DNA of 32,051 bases from CAZOVB01 sp046541415 (GTDB lineage: Bacteria; Planctomycetota; Phycisphaerae; SM23-33). Shown one piece after another: positions 31,158 through 32,051 of this stretch (position 1 is the stretch's first letter; every line of letters starts with the position of its first letter). The stretch covers positions 1 to 32,051 of the forward strand of contig JBKHDI010000044.1 of NCBI GenBank assembly GCA_046541415.1, written 5' to 3'. The translations under genes and the position numbers were made by a program. The notes below the pieces were generated by a model that was given only the letters and a program-made list of their open reading frames with translations, was not told the DNA's origin and made no database searches.

Positions 31158-32051
31158 CTAGAATCCGTACTCTTCGTCGAACTCCACCAGAACGCCCCGG
31201 TCCCTGTGCTTTTTGCGTCCGATCCCCAGCTTTCGCTTGATCCGGCCGAGCAGGGACGGGCGATCCGATCTGTCAACCTGTTGGATCAATCGGTGGATCT
31301 CGGCCGGATCCAGCTGCTGGACGGCAATGACCCGGGCCAGAACGTCGTACAGGCAGAAGCGATGGCAAAGCAGGGCGGCCTTGACCGCTACGTCTGCAGG
31401 CAGTCCGGGTTCCAGCATGCGTCGATGAAAAAACAGTGCATCAGCCCATGTCACGCGTCCGCCGTGAAGGAGTGCGCAATCGCGACCGTCATTCATCTTC
31501 CAGAGGTTTCGCTTCAGGCCGAACAACTCGAACCCACATTGGCGAAGAAAGAGCTCGACCTCGCTGAAGAGGGGCTGGCCCTTGTAGAGTTCGACGAATT
31601 CCACTTCTACCTCCAGACCGAGACACCCGGGCAGGTGGTCGCAGAAGCCATCGCGCAGAATGCTCAGTTCCGATCCCTGCGTGTCGAGTTTGACGAAGTC
31701 TGGCTGGAGCTGCTCCTGACGGCAGAAGTCATCCAGGCTGATCCCGTCGAGCTGCTGGACCGACTGGACCTGGCCGCGCGTCGCCCGCAGCGAACCCGGC
31801 AAGCCGTACTTCTCAAATTCCCGGTTGTTGGGCTCCAGCGTGCTGGAACAGGTGGGGCTCTTGGTCAGGTAGAACCGGACCGGCCCGGTCCTCTCGGCGA
31901 CAACAACCGGGTGTAGGTGCATCCCTGCCAGTTTCGTGGGCAGATCCTGCAGCCTGCGGGCCTCCTGTGCGTTGGCTTCGAAACCGTGCAGATGAACACA
32001 CCGCCCTATCCGCAGCCACTGCTCCGAAGCGCCGCCGAAAGCCCCGACGTC
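31158..32051 (-). CDS. FkbM-family methyltransferase, N-terminus outside the window
   Basis: The visible part has 297 residues and runs off the right edge. The frame stays open to the last base, beyond the ATG at 31922. Translating the edge gives DVGAFGGASEQW, then LHGFEANAQEARRL: SAM-binding motif I and the acidic loop of FkbM methyltransferases. Further on come FVKLDTQGSELSILRDG and LEVEVEFVELYKGQ, the typical FkbM closing blocks. A C-terminal extension with basic residues (IKRKLGIGRKKHRDRG) follows. FkbM proteins O-methylate sugars in antibiotics and surface glycans, so it probably modifies the glycan made by this cluster. It is the most upstream visible gene of the operon and lies 73 bp before the GT4 gene. 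Confidence 0.85.
   Translation of the reverse strand, partial: DVGAFGGASEQWLRIGRCVHLHGFEANAQEARRLQDLPTKLAGMHLHPVVVAERTGPVRFYLTKSPTCSSTLEPNNREFEKYGLPGSLRATRGQVQSVQQLDGISLDDFCRQEQLQPDFVKLDTQGSELSILRDGFCDHLPGCLGLEVEVEFVELYKGQPLFSEVELFLRQCGFELFGLKRNLWKMNDGRDCALLHGGRVTWADALFFHRRMLEPGLPADVAVKAALLCHRFCLYDVLARVIAVQQLDPAEIHRLIQQVDRSDRPSLLGRIKRKLGIGRKKHRDRGVLVEFDEEYGF

Noticed and set aside
31085..31276. Extended N-terminus of the GT4 gene
   Set aside because: The added residues are Ser/Thr-rich shadow sequence overlapping the FkbM gene. The conserved GT4 domain starts at ATG 31084.

Overview
The window is GC-rich, gene-dense bacterial chromosome from a motile diderm. The flagellum has P- and L-ring genes (flgI, flgH), there is a Kdo-8-phosphate synthase gene (LPS core), and phosphatidylethanolamine synthesis genes sit together. 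A Planctomycetota (Phycisphaerae-like) host is my best guess from the mix of families, including a fused TIGR03546/TIGR03545-type protein, but nothing in the window proves it.

Layout. (1) 1-238, minus: the N-terminus of a flagellar switch protein (FliN/FliM/FliY type), leaving the window on the left. (2) 239-715: a divergent intergenic region with two exact matches to the sigma-54 promoter consensus, one reading each way, and palindromic boxes between them. (3) 716-15198, plus: a tightly packed hook/rod/ring operon, fliK-flgD-flgE-(tandem PilZ protein)-flgF-flgG-flgA-flgH-flgI-flgJ-flgN-flgK-flgL. (4) 15312-17098, minus: kdsA behind a diacylglycerol-kinase-like gene, translationally coupled. 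(5) 17189-21688, plus: a UbiA/MenA-type prenyltransferase, psd, pssA, tgt and yajC. (6) 21751-22719, minus: an aldo/keto reductase, convergent with yajC across a strong hairpin. (7) 23001-24902, plus: a fused membrane protein. (8) 24903-25760: a gene-poor stretch holding a truncated CoA-ligase-like fragment. (9) 25761-32051: a glycan or glycoconjugate region with a plus-strand GT2 facing a minus-strand operon of FkbM-type methyltransferase, GT4, DUF115/MptE-like protein, methyltransferase-DUF115 fusion and GT2. This operon enters from beyond the right edge.

How the parts fit. The flg operon makes hook, distal rod, P/L rings, hook-filament junction proteins and their chaperones. Sigma-54 control is read directly from the DNA, which implies an NtrC-family activator encoded elsewhere. 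The PilZ protein between flgE and flgF suggests a cyclic-di-GMP input to motility. The centre of the window is envelope lipid biogenesis (PssA makes PS, Psd makes PE, plus a lipid kinase and Kdo synthesis). The right end builds or decorates a glycan. DUF115 is also the core domain of Maf flagellin glycosyltransferases, so a link to filament decoration is possible but unproven.

I see no tRNA, rRNA, CRISPR array, insertion sequence or phage gene.
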